From Congzhengia sp045635085 (GTDB lineage: Bacteria > Bacillota > Clostridia > UBA1381 > UBA9506), in NCBI GenBank assembly GCA_045635085.1, contig JAZRBM010000004.1:1-64000 (forward strand): DNA of 64,000 bases, read 5' to 3'. Below are positions 33,685 to 42,084 of this stretch, one piece after another. The notes under the pieces are model-generated. The model had not been told where the DNA came from. It did not search any database and worked only from the letters and a program-made list of their open reading frames with translations. Both the position numbers and the translations under genes were made by a program. Positions within the stretch are counted from its first letter, which is position 1. Every line of letters begins with the position of its first letter.

Positions 33685-34559
33685 AGTATATAACTTTGCG
33701 CGATATGAATTTATCGCAGATAATATTAGGAACTGAAGGTTACGGCGAAAGAATAGATAAAGATGTCGCGTTTTCTTTGATGGAAAACTATATATTAAAT
33801 GGCGGAAACGTCATCGATACAGCAAGGCTTTATTGCGGCGGAGTAAGTGAAGCTGTAGTAGGGGAATTTATAAAGGATAAAAGAGACAAGGTGTATATTT
33901 CAACAAAGTGTGCACACCCTAAAACACTTGCTGATTTATCCTGCTCGCGACTGGAAAAAGAAGATATAGAAAAAGACGTGGAAGAAAGCCTTAAGGCACT
34001 GGGTATTGACTACATTGACATTCTCTGGCTTCACAGAGATGATGAAACGAAGAGCGTAGGACCTATAATTGATACATTAAACTCGTTGGTAAAATGCGGC
34101 AAGGTAAGACATTTTGGTGCATCCAACTGGTCATATGACAGAATAAAAGAGGCAAATAAATACGCAAACAGCACAAATCAGGCAGGATTTTGTGCAAGTC
34201 AGGCGCTTTATAATCTTGCCACAAGAAATAATATCTGGGATACAAAGCTTGCATATATTGACGAAGAAAAAGAAAAGTATGACAATGACAATATTCCCGT
34301 TTTTGCTTTTTCATCGCAGGCAAAGGGCTTCTTTGAAAAATATGCCGCAGGGAAGCTTTCAGATAAAGCGCGTGACAGATATTTAAATGAAGAGTCTTTA
34401 AAAACCTTTGAAAAAATTAAAGAGTGCGCAGAAAAAGAGAATGAAACAATTTCATCAATGGCGCTTAGGATGCTTTGTGAGCAAAGTAATTTTGACGTTT
34501 TTCCTATCATAGGTCCGTCAAAATTATCCCAGCTAAAGGACAGTCTTAACATAAGATAA
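33681..34559 (+). CDS. Aldo/keto reductase
   Basis: 292 residues, NAD(P)H-dependent reductase with a TIM-barrel fold. The tetrad is visible: Asp and Tyr in VIDTARLYCGG, Lys in YISTKC, His in LWLHRDD. Cofactor-loop residues appear at FPIIGPSKLSQL near the C-terminus. The start ATGA overlaps the MATE stop. The tight link to an exporter may mean reduction before export of a shared compound (inference). Confidence 0.93.
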   Translation: MKYITLRDMNLSQIILGTEGYGERIDKDVAFSLMENYILNGGNVIDTARLYCGGVSEAVVGEFIKDKRDKVYISTKCAHPKTLADLSCSRLEKEDIEKDVEESLKALGIDYIDILWLHRDDETKSVGPIIDTLNSLVKCGKVRHFGASNWSYDRIKEANKYANSTNQAGFCASQALYNLATRNNIWDTKLAYIDEEKEKYDNDNIPVFAFSSQAKGFFEKYAAGKLSDKARDRYLNEESLKTFEKIKECAEKENETISSMALRMLCEQSNFDVFPIIGPSKLSQLKDSLNIR

Positions 34560-34589
34560 AATTTAGAAATTTAATTATATTCTAATTTG

Positions 34590-34618
34590 TTGACACAAAG
34601 CTTGTCGTATGCTAAAAT
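34590..34618 (+). promoter_or_regulatory. SigA promoter of the pyr operon
   Basis: TTGACA (34590-34595), 17 bases, TAAAAT (34613-34618). It leaves a leader of about 120 bases. Confidence 0.88.
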
Positions 34619-34690
34619 AGTAATGATAATCTTTAAGCAGAAAAACTTTGCTGACAAGGTTTTGATACGATTGTAATTGTGCAGGATTTA

Positions 34691-34721
34691 GGGCCTTGTT
34701 GATAGCAAGGCCCTTGTGTTT
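34691..34721 (+). terminator. pyr operon leader hairpin, possible attenuator
   Basis: GGGCCTTG (34691-34698) and CAAGGCCC (34706-34713) form a perfect 8-bp GC-rich stem, followed by TTGTGTTT, only a fair T-tract. It lies between promoter and pyrC. I found no PyrR recognition loop of the usual GAGAGGCT kind ahead of it. It could act by attenuation linked to UTP slippage, pausing or another factor. Confidence 0.6.
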
Positions 34722-34746
34722 AAGTTTTGGGTAGGGAGTGTATGTA

Positions 34747-35958
34747 TTGAGTTATTTACTAAAGGGTGTAAAAATGTGGAATAAAGATGAAAAAGCTCCT
34801 GTCGTTTTTGACGAAAAATCAGAAGATGAGGAGATTTTAGATTTAGACGGATGCGTTTTAATGCCGTCGTTTTGTGATGTCCACGTACATTTTCGTGAGC
34901 CTGGATTTGAGTATAAAGAAACGATTGAAACGGGTAGCCTTTCAGCTCTTGCAGGGGGGTATACGGATGTGTGCACAATGCCAAATCTTTTGCCTTGTCC
35001 AGATAGCCTGCAGTCACTTAACGTTCAGATAGAAAGAATAAATAAAACTTCCAAAGTTAACATTCATCCATATGCTTCAATTACTAAAGGACAGATGGGA
35101 AAAGAGCTTTCTGATATGAAGGCATTAGCATCGCACGTCATTGCTTTTTCTGATGACGGAAGAGGCGTGCAGTCATCTGACCTTATGGAAGAGGCTATGA
35201 TAAAGGCAAAGTCTTTAAAAAAGATGATTGTTGCACATTGTGAGGTTAATGAGCTTTTGCGTGGCGGATATATTCACGATGGAGAATATGCTAAAATAAA
35301 CGGACATAGGGGAATTTGCAGTGAGAGTGAGTATGAGCAGATTGCCCGTGATATCGAGCTTGTAAGAAAGACGGGAGTATCGTATCACGTATGCCACATT
35401 TCAACAAAAGAAAGTGTTGATATAATTAAAAAGGCAAAGGCAGATGGTGTTGATATAACGTGTGAAACAGCGCCGCATTATCTGGTGCTTAATGATATGA
35501 ATTTAGAAGAAGACGGAAGATTTAAGATGAATCCGCCGATACGCTCAGAGCGCGACAGAACAGCGCTTGTTGAAGGGATATTAGACGGCACCATTGACAT
35601 GATAGCGACAGACCATGCACCACACAGTTTAGAAGAAAAATCTAAAGGTTTAGAAAAAAGCGTAATGGGTGTAGTAGGTTTAGAAACAGCTTTTTCAGTT
35701 ATGTATACACACTTTGTTAAAACAGGTGTACTCACACTTGAAAAACTAGTTGAGCTTATGGCAATTAACCCGAGAAAGCGCTTTAACATAGTTCAAAAAG
35801 CGGGCGATGCCACGGTTTTTGATTTAAATAAGGAATACAAGATAAATCCAGAGGATTTTTATACTAAAGGAAGAAGTACTCCGTTTAAAGATAAATGTGT
35901 ATACGGAAGATGTGTGGCAACTTTTAAAGACGGAAAACTTGCGTGGAGGAAAAAGTAA
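34747..35958 (+). CDS. pyrC: Dihydroorotase
   Basis: 403 residues from TTG at 34747, nine bases after GGGAG; the in-frame GTG at 34738 overlaps that site and is too close. It cyclises carbamoyl-aspartate to dihydroorotate, the third pyrimidine step. Metal and catalytic motifs: CDVHVHFREPGFEYKETI, DVCTMPNL, and ATDHAPHSLEEKSKG. First gene of pyrC-K-D-F-E-B-I; its stop overlaps the pyrK start. carA and carB are not in the operon. Confidence 0.95.
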   Translation: MSYLLKGVKMWNKDEKAPVVFDEKSEDEEILDLDGCVLMPSFCDVHVHFREPGFEYKETIETGSLSALAGGYTDVCTMPNLLPCPDSLQSLNVQIERINKTSKVNIHPYASITKGQMGKELSDMKALASHVIAFSDDGRGVQSSDLMEEAMIKAKSLKKMIVAHCEVNELLRGGYIHDGEYAKINGHRGICSESEYEQIARDIELVRKTGVSYHVCHISTKESVDIIKKAKADGVDITCETAPHYLVLNDMNLEEDGRFKMNPPIRSERDRTALVEGILDGTIDMIATDHAPHSLEEKSKGLEKSVMGVVGLETAFSVMYTHFVKTGVLTLEKLVELMAINPRKRFNIVQKAGDATVFDLNKEYKINPEDFYTKGRSTPFKDKCVYGRCVATFKDGKLAWRKK

Positions 35959-36689
35959 TGACAAGTGGGTTTTACAAGGTAATTTCTAATGAGAGGTTAA
36001 CCGATAATGTATACAGAATGAAGCTTTCGGGGGATACATCGGCAATAACTGCTCCCGGTCAGTTTATAAATATAAAGCTAGAAGGTCTGTTTTTAAGACG
36101 ACCGATTTCAATTTATGACTGGGACGATGAAACAATTACAATTATTTATAAGGTAGTTGGTCAGGGAACAGAAGTTATGGCAGGAATAAAGCCGGGTGAT
36201 ACGCTTGACTGTTTAGTCGGTTTGGGCAATGGCTTTGACACATCGACAAGCGGAGATGCACCTGTTTTAATTGGCGGTGGTGTCGGTATTCCTCCTATGT
36301 ATGGTCTTTTAAAAAAATTATTGGCAGAAGGAAAACACCCGTCTGTTATTCTGGGTTTTAATACAAAGGATGAAATATTTGCACAAGAGGAGTTTCGTGC
36401 GCTTTGTGACTCTGTATATGTAACGACAGTTGATGGAAGCTATGGTGTGCGTGGCTTTGCAGTAGATGTATTAAAGGATATTGATTATACATATTTTTAC
36501 ACCTGTGGACCTATGCCTATGTTTAATGCTATTGAAAAAACAGCAAAAGGCTCAGGTCAGTTCAGCTTTGAAGAGCGTATGGGTTGTGGCTTTGGTGCTT
36601 GTATGGGCTGTACCTGCAAGACAAAATATGGAAATAAGAGAATCTGCAAAGACGGACCGGTCTTGGTGAGGGAGGAGATAGTATGGTAG
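35958..36689 (+). CDS. pyrK: Dihydroorotate dehydrogenase B, electron-transfer subunit
   Basis: 243 residues from the ATG that shares one base with the pyrC stop. It carries FAD (RRPISIYDW) and NAD-binding parts (LIGGGVGIPPMYGLL), and a C-terminal [2Fe-2S] cluster from the four cysteines in ERMGCGFGACMGCTC and the later ICKDGP. It passes electrons from PyrD to NAD+, fitting an anaerobe that cannot use quinones. It overlaps pyrD by seven bases. Confidence 0.95.
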   Translation: MTSGFYKVISNERLTDNVYRMKLSGDTSAITAPGQFINIKLEGLFLRRPISIYDWDDETITIIYKVVGQGTEVMAGIKPGDTLDCLVGLGNGFDTSTSGDAPVLIGGGVGIPPMYGLLKKLLAEGKHPSVILGFNTKDEIFAQEEFRALCDSVYVTTVDGSYGVRGFAVDVLKDIDYTYFYTCGPMPMFNAIEKTAKGSGQFSFEERMGCGFGACMGCTCKTKYGNKRICKDGPVLVREEIVW

Positions 36690-37594
36690 ATACAAAGGTA
36701 AATTTATCAGGTATTGAGCTTTCTAACCCTATAATCCCTGCCAGCGGAACTTTTGGATTTGGTTATGAATTTGCAGAGCTTTATGATATTAATATACTCG
36801 GTACGTTTTCATTCAAGGGAACAACAAAGGATGCAAGATTTGGAAATCCTACACCCAGAATTGCAGAGTGCAGAGAGGGTATGATAAACTCTGTAGGTCT
36901 TCAGAACCCCGGCGTTCACAAGGTAATTGAAGAGGAACTTCCGAAGCTGTCTAAATGCTTTAATAAGCCCGTTATGGCAAACGTAAGCGGATTTTCAGTT
37001 GAAGAATATGTATATACTTGTGAGCTTTTGGATAAAGAAGAACAGGTTGGCTGGCTTGAGGTAAACATTTCGTGTCCTAATGTTCATAATGGCGGTATGG
37101 CTTTTGGCACATCAGCTGCTGCGGCTGCAGAGGTGGTGTCGAGTGTTAAGGCTGTTACGAAAAAGCCGCTTTATGTGAAGCTTTCGCCAAATGTTACAGA
37201 TATTGCATCCATAGCAGCAGCTTGCGAAGAGGCCGGTGCAGACGGTATCAGCCTCATTAATACACTGCTTGGTATGAAGATAGATTTAAAGACAAAAAAA
37301 CCCGTTGTAGCCAATAAAATGGGCGGTTTTTCAGGAAGAGCAATATTTCCTGTGGCAGTTCGTATGGTTTACCAGGTTTATGAGGCTGTGAAAATCCCGG
37401 TTATTGGTATGGGCGGCGTGGCAACGGCAGAAGATGTGATTGAGATGATGCTTGCCGGTGCTACAGCTGTAGAGGTAGGTGCAGAAAATCTGATTAATCC
37501 CTACGCTTGTCGTGATATAATAGAAAGTTTACCCAAAGCTATGAAAAAATATGGAATAAGCAATTTAAAGGATATAATAGGAGGTGCCCACTAA
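36683..37594 (+). CDS. pyrD: Dihydroorotate dehydrogenase B, catalytic subunit
   Basis: 303 residues, class 1B (NAD-linked). FMN-barrel motifs: NPIIPASGTFGFG, NISCPNVHNGG with the catalytic Cys that defines class 1, IPVIGMGGVATAEDVIEMMLAGA. It forms an A2B2 complex with PyrK. The stop overlaps the pyrF start. Confidence 0.96.
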   Translation: MVDTKVNLSGIELSNPIIPASGTFGFGYEFAELYDINILGTFSFKGTTKDARFGNPTPRIAECREGMINSVGLQNPGVHKVIEEELPKLSKCFNKPVMANVSGFSVEEYVYTCELLDKEEQVGWLEVNISCPNVHNGGMAFGTSAAAAAEVVSSVKAVTKKPLYVKLSPNVTDIASIAAACEEAGADGISLINTLLGMKIDLKTKKPVVANKMGGFSGRAIFPVAVRMVYQVYEAVKIPVIGMGGVATAEDVIEMMLAGATAVEVGAENLINPYACRDIIESLPKAMKKYGISNLKDIIGGAH

Positions 37595-38292
37595 TGGGAA
37601 AGGACGTAATCATTGCTTGTGATTTTGCAAGTAAATCTGAGGCTTTAGCATTTTTGGACAAGTTTACAGAGGAAAAACCTTTTGTCAAAATAGGTATGGA
37701 GCTATTTTATGCAGAGGGTCCTGAAATAGTAAGGGAAATAAAGAAAAGAGGGCACAAAATCTTTTTGGATTTAAAGCTTCATGATATACCGAACACAGTT
37801 AAAAAGTCGATGGCTGTCTTGTCACGTTTAGATGTTGATATGTGCAATCTTCACGCTGCGGGAACATCTGCTATGATGGAGGCGGCAATCGAGGGTTTAA
37901 CACGCGATGATGGAACAAGACCGTTGCTTATCGCAGTAACTCAGCTGACATCAACAAGCCAGGAAAGAATGACTGATGAAATATTAATAGACAAACCTAT
38001 TGACGAGGTTGTTATGAGCTATGCAAAGACAGCCCATAGCGCAGGTCTTGACGGTGTGGTATGCTCGCCGCTTGAGGCAGGGAAGGTACACAAAGCTTGC
38101 GGTATGGACTTTTTAACTGTAACGCCGGGGGTTCGTTTTGCAGATGGTGATATTGGAGACCAGGTGCGTGTAACAACTCCTGAAAAAGCAAAGGAAATAG
38201 GCTCTGATTACATAGTTGTAGGACGCCCTATTACAGCTGCGCCTGACCCGATAGCTGCATACAGAAGATGTGTGAAAGAATTTATAGATTAG
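37594..38292 (+). CDS. pyrF: Orotidine 5'-phosphate decarboxylase
   Basis: 232 residues. It converts OMP to UMP. The catalytic Asp-x-Lys-x-x-Asp set lies in FLDLKLHDIPNTVKKS, and the phosphate-binding end reads YIVVGRPITAAPDPIAAYRR. Start ATG overlaps the end of pyrD; ribosome site GGAGGTG. Confidence 0.96.
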   Translation: MGKDVIIACDFASKSEALAFLDKFTEEKPFVKIGMELFYAEGPEIVREIKKRGHKIFLDLKLHDIPNTVKKSMAVLSRLDVDMCNLHAAGTSAMMEAAIEGLTRDDGTRPLLIAVTQLTSTSQERMTDEILIDKPIDEVVMSYAKTAHSAGLDGVVCSPLEAGKVHKACGMDFLTVTPGVRFADGDIGDQVRVTTPEKAKEIGSDYIVVGRPITAAPDPIAAYRRCVKEFID

Positions 38293-38305
38293 GAGATATA
38301 CGAAG

Positions 38306-38935
38306 ATGGAAAAATTAATTGCCAAAGGATTATTAAAAATCAAAGCAGTATTTTTGCGCCCTGAAGAACCATTTACATGGGCAAGCGGTATTAAAAGCCC
38401 TATTTACTGCGACAACAGACTCACACTGACCGCTCCTGATGTCCGCAATGATGTGGAAAATGGCTTAGTTGCAAAAATCAGGGAGCATTTCCCCGAGGTT
38501 GAGGTTTTGATGGGAACATCAACAGCAGGTATTGCACACGCAGCTATTTGTGGTCACATCTTAGAAATTCCTATGGGATACGTGCGTTCAGGGAACAAAG
38601 ACCACGGAAGACAAAATAAAATCGAAGGCAAATTGGAAAAAGGACAAAAAGTAGTTGTAGTTGAAGACCTGATTTCAACAGGAGGCAGCGTTATTGAAGT
38701 TGTAGAATCGCTCAGAGAAGCAGGTGCTGAAGTTTTAGGTATCGTAAGCATTTTCACTTATGGAATGAAAAAAGGCTTAGAAAGATTAGAAGCTGCCAAT
38801 GTAAAAAATGTCAGCCTGTCGAACTTTGATGCGGTTGTTGAGGTTGCAGCAGAAACAGGTTATATAAAGCCAGAAGATAAAAAGAGGCTAATTGCATTCC
38901 GCAATAACCCGTCTGATGAGTCCTGGATAAAATAA
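38306..38935 (+). CDS. pyrE: Orotate phosphoribosyltransferase
   Basis: 209 residues. It joins orotate to PRPP giving OMP. The PRPP-binding loop is VVVVEDLISTGGSVIE, preceded by FTWASGIKSPIYCDNR and GYVRSGNKDHGRQNKIEG with the catalytic Lys. It lies between pyrF and pyrB with normal ribosome site GGAG. Confidence 0.96.
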   Translation: MEKLIAKGLLKIKAVFLRPEEPFTWASGIKSPIYCDNRLTLTAPDVRNDVENGLVAKIREHFPEVEVLMGTSTAGIAHAAICGHILEIPMGYVRSGNKDHGRQNKIEGKLEKGQKVVVVEDLISTGGSVIEVVESLREAGAEVLGIVSIFTYGMKKGLERLEAANVKNVSLSNFDAVVEVAAETGYIKPEDKKRLIAFRNNPSDESWIK

Positions 38936-38961
38936 TTTATAAATAGAGGAGAATGCAAGTT

Positions 38962-39882
38962 ATGAGAAATGTAATTGATATTCTCGACCTTTCAAAAGAA
39001 GAAATAAATGAGCTTATTAATGTTTCAAACGATATCATAAACAATCCCGAAAAGTATCAGGAAAAGTGCAAAAACAAAAAACTTGCTACGCTTTTCTTTG
39101 AGCCATCAACCCGTACAAGATTGAGCTTTGAAGCGGCTATGTATGAACTTGGCGGTAACGTTTTAGGATTTTCAGAAGCACAAAGCTCATCTGCAGCAAA
39201 GGGTGAAAGTGTAAGCGACACAATACGCACCGTGAGCTGTTATGCAGATATTATTGCAATGAGACATCCCAAAGAAGGTGCAGCGTTGGTTGCAACACAG
39301 TCATCAGGTGTTCCTATAATTAATGCAGGTGATGGAGGACACAACCACCCAACACAGACTCTTACGGACCTTCTGACAATTTATAGAGAAAAGGGAACAC
39401 TTGATAATCTAACAATCGGTCTTTGTGGCGACTTAAAGTTCGGAAGAACTGTTCATTCGCTGATTAATGCAATGACGAGGTATAAAAATATAAAGTTTAT
39501 TTTGATATCGCCTGATGAATTAAGGCTTCCTGATTATGTGATTGAAGATGTCATCGTTAAGAATAATATAGAATACATAGAAACGACATCACTCGATGAA
39601 TATATGGGCGAACTTGATATTCTCTATATGACAAGAGTACAGAGGGAAAGATTTTTTAATGAACAGGACTATATTCGCTTAAAGGATAGCTATATTCTGA
39701 CTCCCGAAAAGCTCGTGCCTGCCAAAAAAGATATGAAAATTCTGCATCCTCTGCCGAGAGTAAACGAGATTTCAAAAGAGGTTGATTCTGATGAAAGAGC
39801 GTGCTACTTTAAACAAGTTTTAAACGGTAAGTTCATTCGTATGGCACTTATTTTAAAACTTTTAGAGGAGGCTAAAAGATGA
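38962..39882 (+). CDS. pyrB: Aspartate carbamoyltransferase, catalytic subunit
   Basis: 306 residues from ATG 38962, ten bases after GAGGAG; the ATG at 38953 is only one base from that site. It makes carbamoyl-aspartate, the committed pyrimidine step. Carbamoyl-phosphate loop FFEPSTRTRLSFE, the SSSAAKGES loop donated to the next subunit, and HPLPRVNEI. Its stop overlaps pyrI, so the enzyme should be the PyrB-PyrI allosteric type. Confidence 0.96.
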   Translation: MRNVIDILDLSKEEINELINVSNDIINNPEKYQEKCKNKKLATLFFEPSTRTRLSFEAAMYELGGNVLGFSEAQSSSAAKGESVSDTIRTVSCYADIIAMRHPKEGAALVATQSSGVPIINAGDGGHNHPTQTLTDLLTIYREKGTLDNLTIGLCGDLKFGRTVHSLINAMTRYKNIKFILISPDELRLPDYVIEDVIVKNNIEYIETTSLDEYMGELDILYMTRVQRERFFNEQDYIRLKDSYILTPEKLVPAKKDMKILHPLPRVNEISKEVDSDERACYFKQVLNGKFIRMALILKLLEEAKR

Positions 39883-40298
39883 TTATAGGTCAGATAAAAG
39901 ATGGGATTGTGTTAGACCATATTACAGCAGGATTTGCTATGAAAATTTATGCCGCGCTAGAACTTGATAAGCTGGACTGTCAGGTAGCTATAATTAAAAA
40001 TGCCGAGAGTAAAAAATATGGCAGAAAAGATATTATAAAAATCGATAAAGCAATAGATGTTGATTTAGATGTTTTAGGATATTTGGATGAGCGTGTAACA
40101 GTAAACGTTATAAAGGACGGAAAACTTGCCAAAAGAGAACATCTGGAAACTCCTGAAGAAGTAAAGAATATTATAAAATGTAAAAACCCCAGATGCATCA
40201 CAACAACAGAACAAGAACTTCCTCACGTGTTCAAATTGACAGACAGAGAAAAGAAAACTTACAGATGTCTTTATTGTGAGAGCCTGGGCGAAAAATAA
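39879..40298 (+). CDS. pyrI: Aspartate carbamoyltransferase, regulatory subunit
   Basis: 139 residues. The N-terminal allosteric nucleotide domain starts IGQIKDGIVLDHITAG. The C-terminal zinc site uses CKNPRC and CLYC. It confers feedback by CTP/ATP on PyrB. It overlaps the pyrB stop by four bases. The presence of PyrI means feedback control at the enzyme level in addition to any leader control. Confidence 0.96.
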   Translation: MIIGQIKDGIVLDHITAGFAMKIYAALELDKLDCQVAIIKNAESKKYGRKDIIKIDKAIDVDLDVLGYLDERVTVNVIKDGKLAKREHLETPEEVKNIIKCKNPRCITTTEQELPHVFKLTDREKKTYRCLYCESLGEK

Positions 40299-40317
40299 AA
40301 AGAAAAGGATTAAAAAA

Positions 40318-41061
40318 ATGGAAAACAAAATTTTAGCAAATGTTGGGGGCAACCCAATTTATCAGTCAGAGGTTGATGAAGTAGTCATGGCTTATGCTAC
40401 GCGCGGTCAGAATTATGACACAGAGCAGGGAAGAGCTATGGTGTTAGACCAGTTAATAGGCAAAAAGCTCTTGGTTTTAGATGCCAAGAAAAACTTAATG
40501 GAGCACAATGCTGAATTTAAAGCAGAGCTTGAAAAAATGAAGAACGAAATGCTCGCAAACTTTAACATTTCAAAGGCTTTAGAAAAGGTAGAAGTTAAGG
40601 ATGAAGAGTTAAAGGAATATTATGATGAAAACAAAGCGCAGTTTGTTCGTGGAGAAACTGTTGCAGCGAGTCACATTTTGGTAGACGATGAAGATAAGGC
40701 GGAAAAAATCATGGCATCAATCGAAGCAGGTGAAATCTCTTTTGAAGATGCAGCGCGTGCAAACAGCTCATGTCCTTCAGGACAAAATGGTGGTGCTTTA
40801 GGAGAATTTACTAAAGGACAGATGGTACCTGAATTTGACAAAGCAGTATTTTCTATGGAAGTTGGAGAAATGCGCGGACCTGTTAAGACACAGTTTGGAT
40901 TCCATGTTATTAAGCTGACAGCTAAAAATGAAGCAAGCGAGATGTCGTTTGAAGAAGTTAAAGAGAAGCTTGCAAATGCTATGCTACAGGAAAAACGCCA
41001 ACAAGCATACGAAAGTAAAATCAACCAGCTTAAGATATTATTTCCTGTAGATAAGTTTTAG
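40318..41061 (+). CDS. Parvulin-type peptidyl-prolyl isomerase
   Basis: 247 residues from ATG 40318 (AAAAGG upstream). The N-terminal helical SurA/trigger-like chaperone part (about 1-110) is followed by a parvulin domain (AASHILVDDEDKAEKI, SCPSGQNGGALGEFTKGQMVPEFDKAVF, FGFHVIKL). No signal peptide or lipobox, so unlike PrsA it should be cytoplasmic. It follows pyrI by 19 bases and may be read with the pyr operon. Confidence 0.93.
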   Translation: MENKILANVGGNPIYQSEVDEVVMAYATRGQNYDTEQGRAMVLDQLIGKKLLVLDAKKNLMEHNAEFKAELEKMKNEMLANFNISKALEKVEVKDEELKEYYDENKAQFVRGETVAASHILVDDEDKAEKIMASIEAGEISFEDAARANSSCPSGQNGGALGEFTKGQMVPEFDKAVFSMEVGEMRGPVKTQFGFHVIKLTAKNEASEMSFEEVKEKLANAMLQEKRQQAYESKINQLKILFPVDKF

Positions 41062-41212
41062 AATATAAAAAACAAGGCAAGGTAAATCTGAACTGCACCA
41101 GGTCGTGCGAACAGTAAAAAAAGCCCTGTGACAGTTAATATTAAAATTTAAGCAATATGCTATAGCAATAAGTAAGGAAAAAGTTTTTAAATGGATTTTT
41201 TTATAAAAACTC

Positions 41213-41241
41213 TTGACAAATATGTTCTATAGGTGTATATT
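41213..41241 (+). promoter_or_regulatory. SigA promoter of the T-box leader
   Basis: TTGACA (41213-41218), 17 bases, TATATT (41236-41241). Confidence 0.88.
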
Positions 41242-41248
41242 GTATTAT

Positions 41249-41534
41249 AACAACTGTGACGAAGATGGCAGGTATACTAAAGCATTTGAGAGATACGGCG
41301 GTTGGTGTGAGCCGGAAGCGGTGTATATCGTGGCCTTTCACTTCTGAGTTGGAGAAGGGAAAGTCAAAAGACGAGTAGTTTCTTCCGTGTATGCTACGTT
41401 AGTGCAAAGAGCTTATTGGAGCTTAAAGTGGTATATATGTATTTATACATGTATGCAAGAAGAGTGGTACCGCGGATTGTAAAAAGTTCGTCTCTTTAAC
41501 AGATTTATTTAAATTTGTTAAAGAGACTTTTTTT
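41249..41534 (+). ncRNA. T-box riboswitch, specifier read as UUC (Phe)
   Basis: The T-box sequence AGAGTGGTACCGCGG is at 41461-41475, and a terminator follows with arms GTCTCTTTAACA (41490-41501) and TGTTAAAGAGAC (41516-41527) and a T-run. Upstream is a stem I with the GAGAGA and GGTTGGTGTGAGCC distal features. The codon directly before ACTTCTGAG, the usual post-specifier context, is TTC (41361-41370 region), which pairs with the Phe anticodon GAA. Uncharged tRNA would stabilise the antiterminator and switch on the three genes below. Confidence 0.92.
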
Positions 41535-41662
41535 ATTTTCCAATTTTCTTTTAAGCTCCCAAAGATGGGAGGAGATTCAAGCATTTATTCATTTTATTTT
41601 TAAAAGAAAGTCAGGTAAATCTGACGTAAAACTATGCTGTGATGATTTAAAGGAGGCAAAAA

Positions 41663-42067
41663 ATGGATTGCGCTGACACATTAAAGAAATTGCAAGAAAA
41701 GTATAAAAATGACCGATTTGCAACCAATGCAGGTTGTGAAATTACGCAAATCGGTAAAGACAAGGTGGTTTGCGAAATGCCTATAACAGATGATTTGCTT
41801 AATGCACATGGCGCGGTTATGGGAGGCGCAATATTTACTTTGGCAGATTTTGCGTTTGCAATTTTTTCAAATTTAAAAGGGATTCCTTCAGTTGCAATAG
41901 AATGCAATATAAGATACTACTCGGCAACAAAGGGCAAAAAACTGATTGCGACTGCTTTTTGTGATAAAGACGGTCACACACTCAGTCATTATACAGTCAA
42001 TATAAAAGATGATTTAGATAAAAATATTGCGGGCTATACAGCTATAGCATATCATAAAAATAGATAG
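41663..42067 (+). CDS. PaaI-type hotdog thioesterase
   Basis: 134 residues, single hotdog domain. The HGAVMGGAIFTLADFAFAIFSN stretch holds the conserved His-Gly-Gly and catalytic Asp region of PaaI-like acyl-CoA thioesterases. It would release aryl- or acyl-CoA, here probably phenylacetyl-CoA or relatives, given the ligase next door. Ribosome site AAAGGAGG. First gene below the T-box. Confidence 0.92.
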   Translation: MDCADTLKKLQEKYKNDRFATNAGCEITQIGKDKVVCEMPITDDLLNAHGAVMGGAIFTLADFAFAIFSNLKGIPSVAIECNIRYYSATKGKKLIATAFCDKDGHTLSHYTVNIKDDLDKNIAGYTAIAYHKNR

Positions 42068-42084
42068 AGAAAGGTGAGATTAAA

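Noticed and set aside
34560..34746. PyrR-binding leader
   Set aside because: No GAGAGGCT-type loop could be found; only a hairpin is supported.
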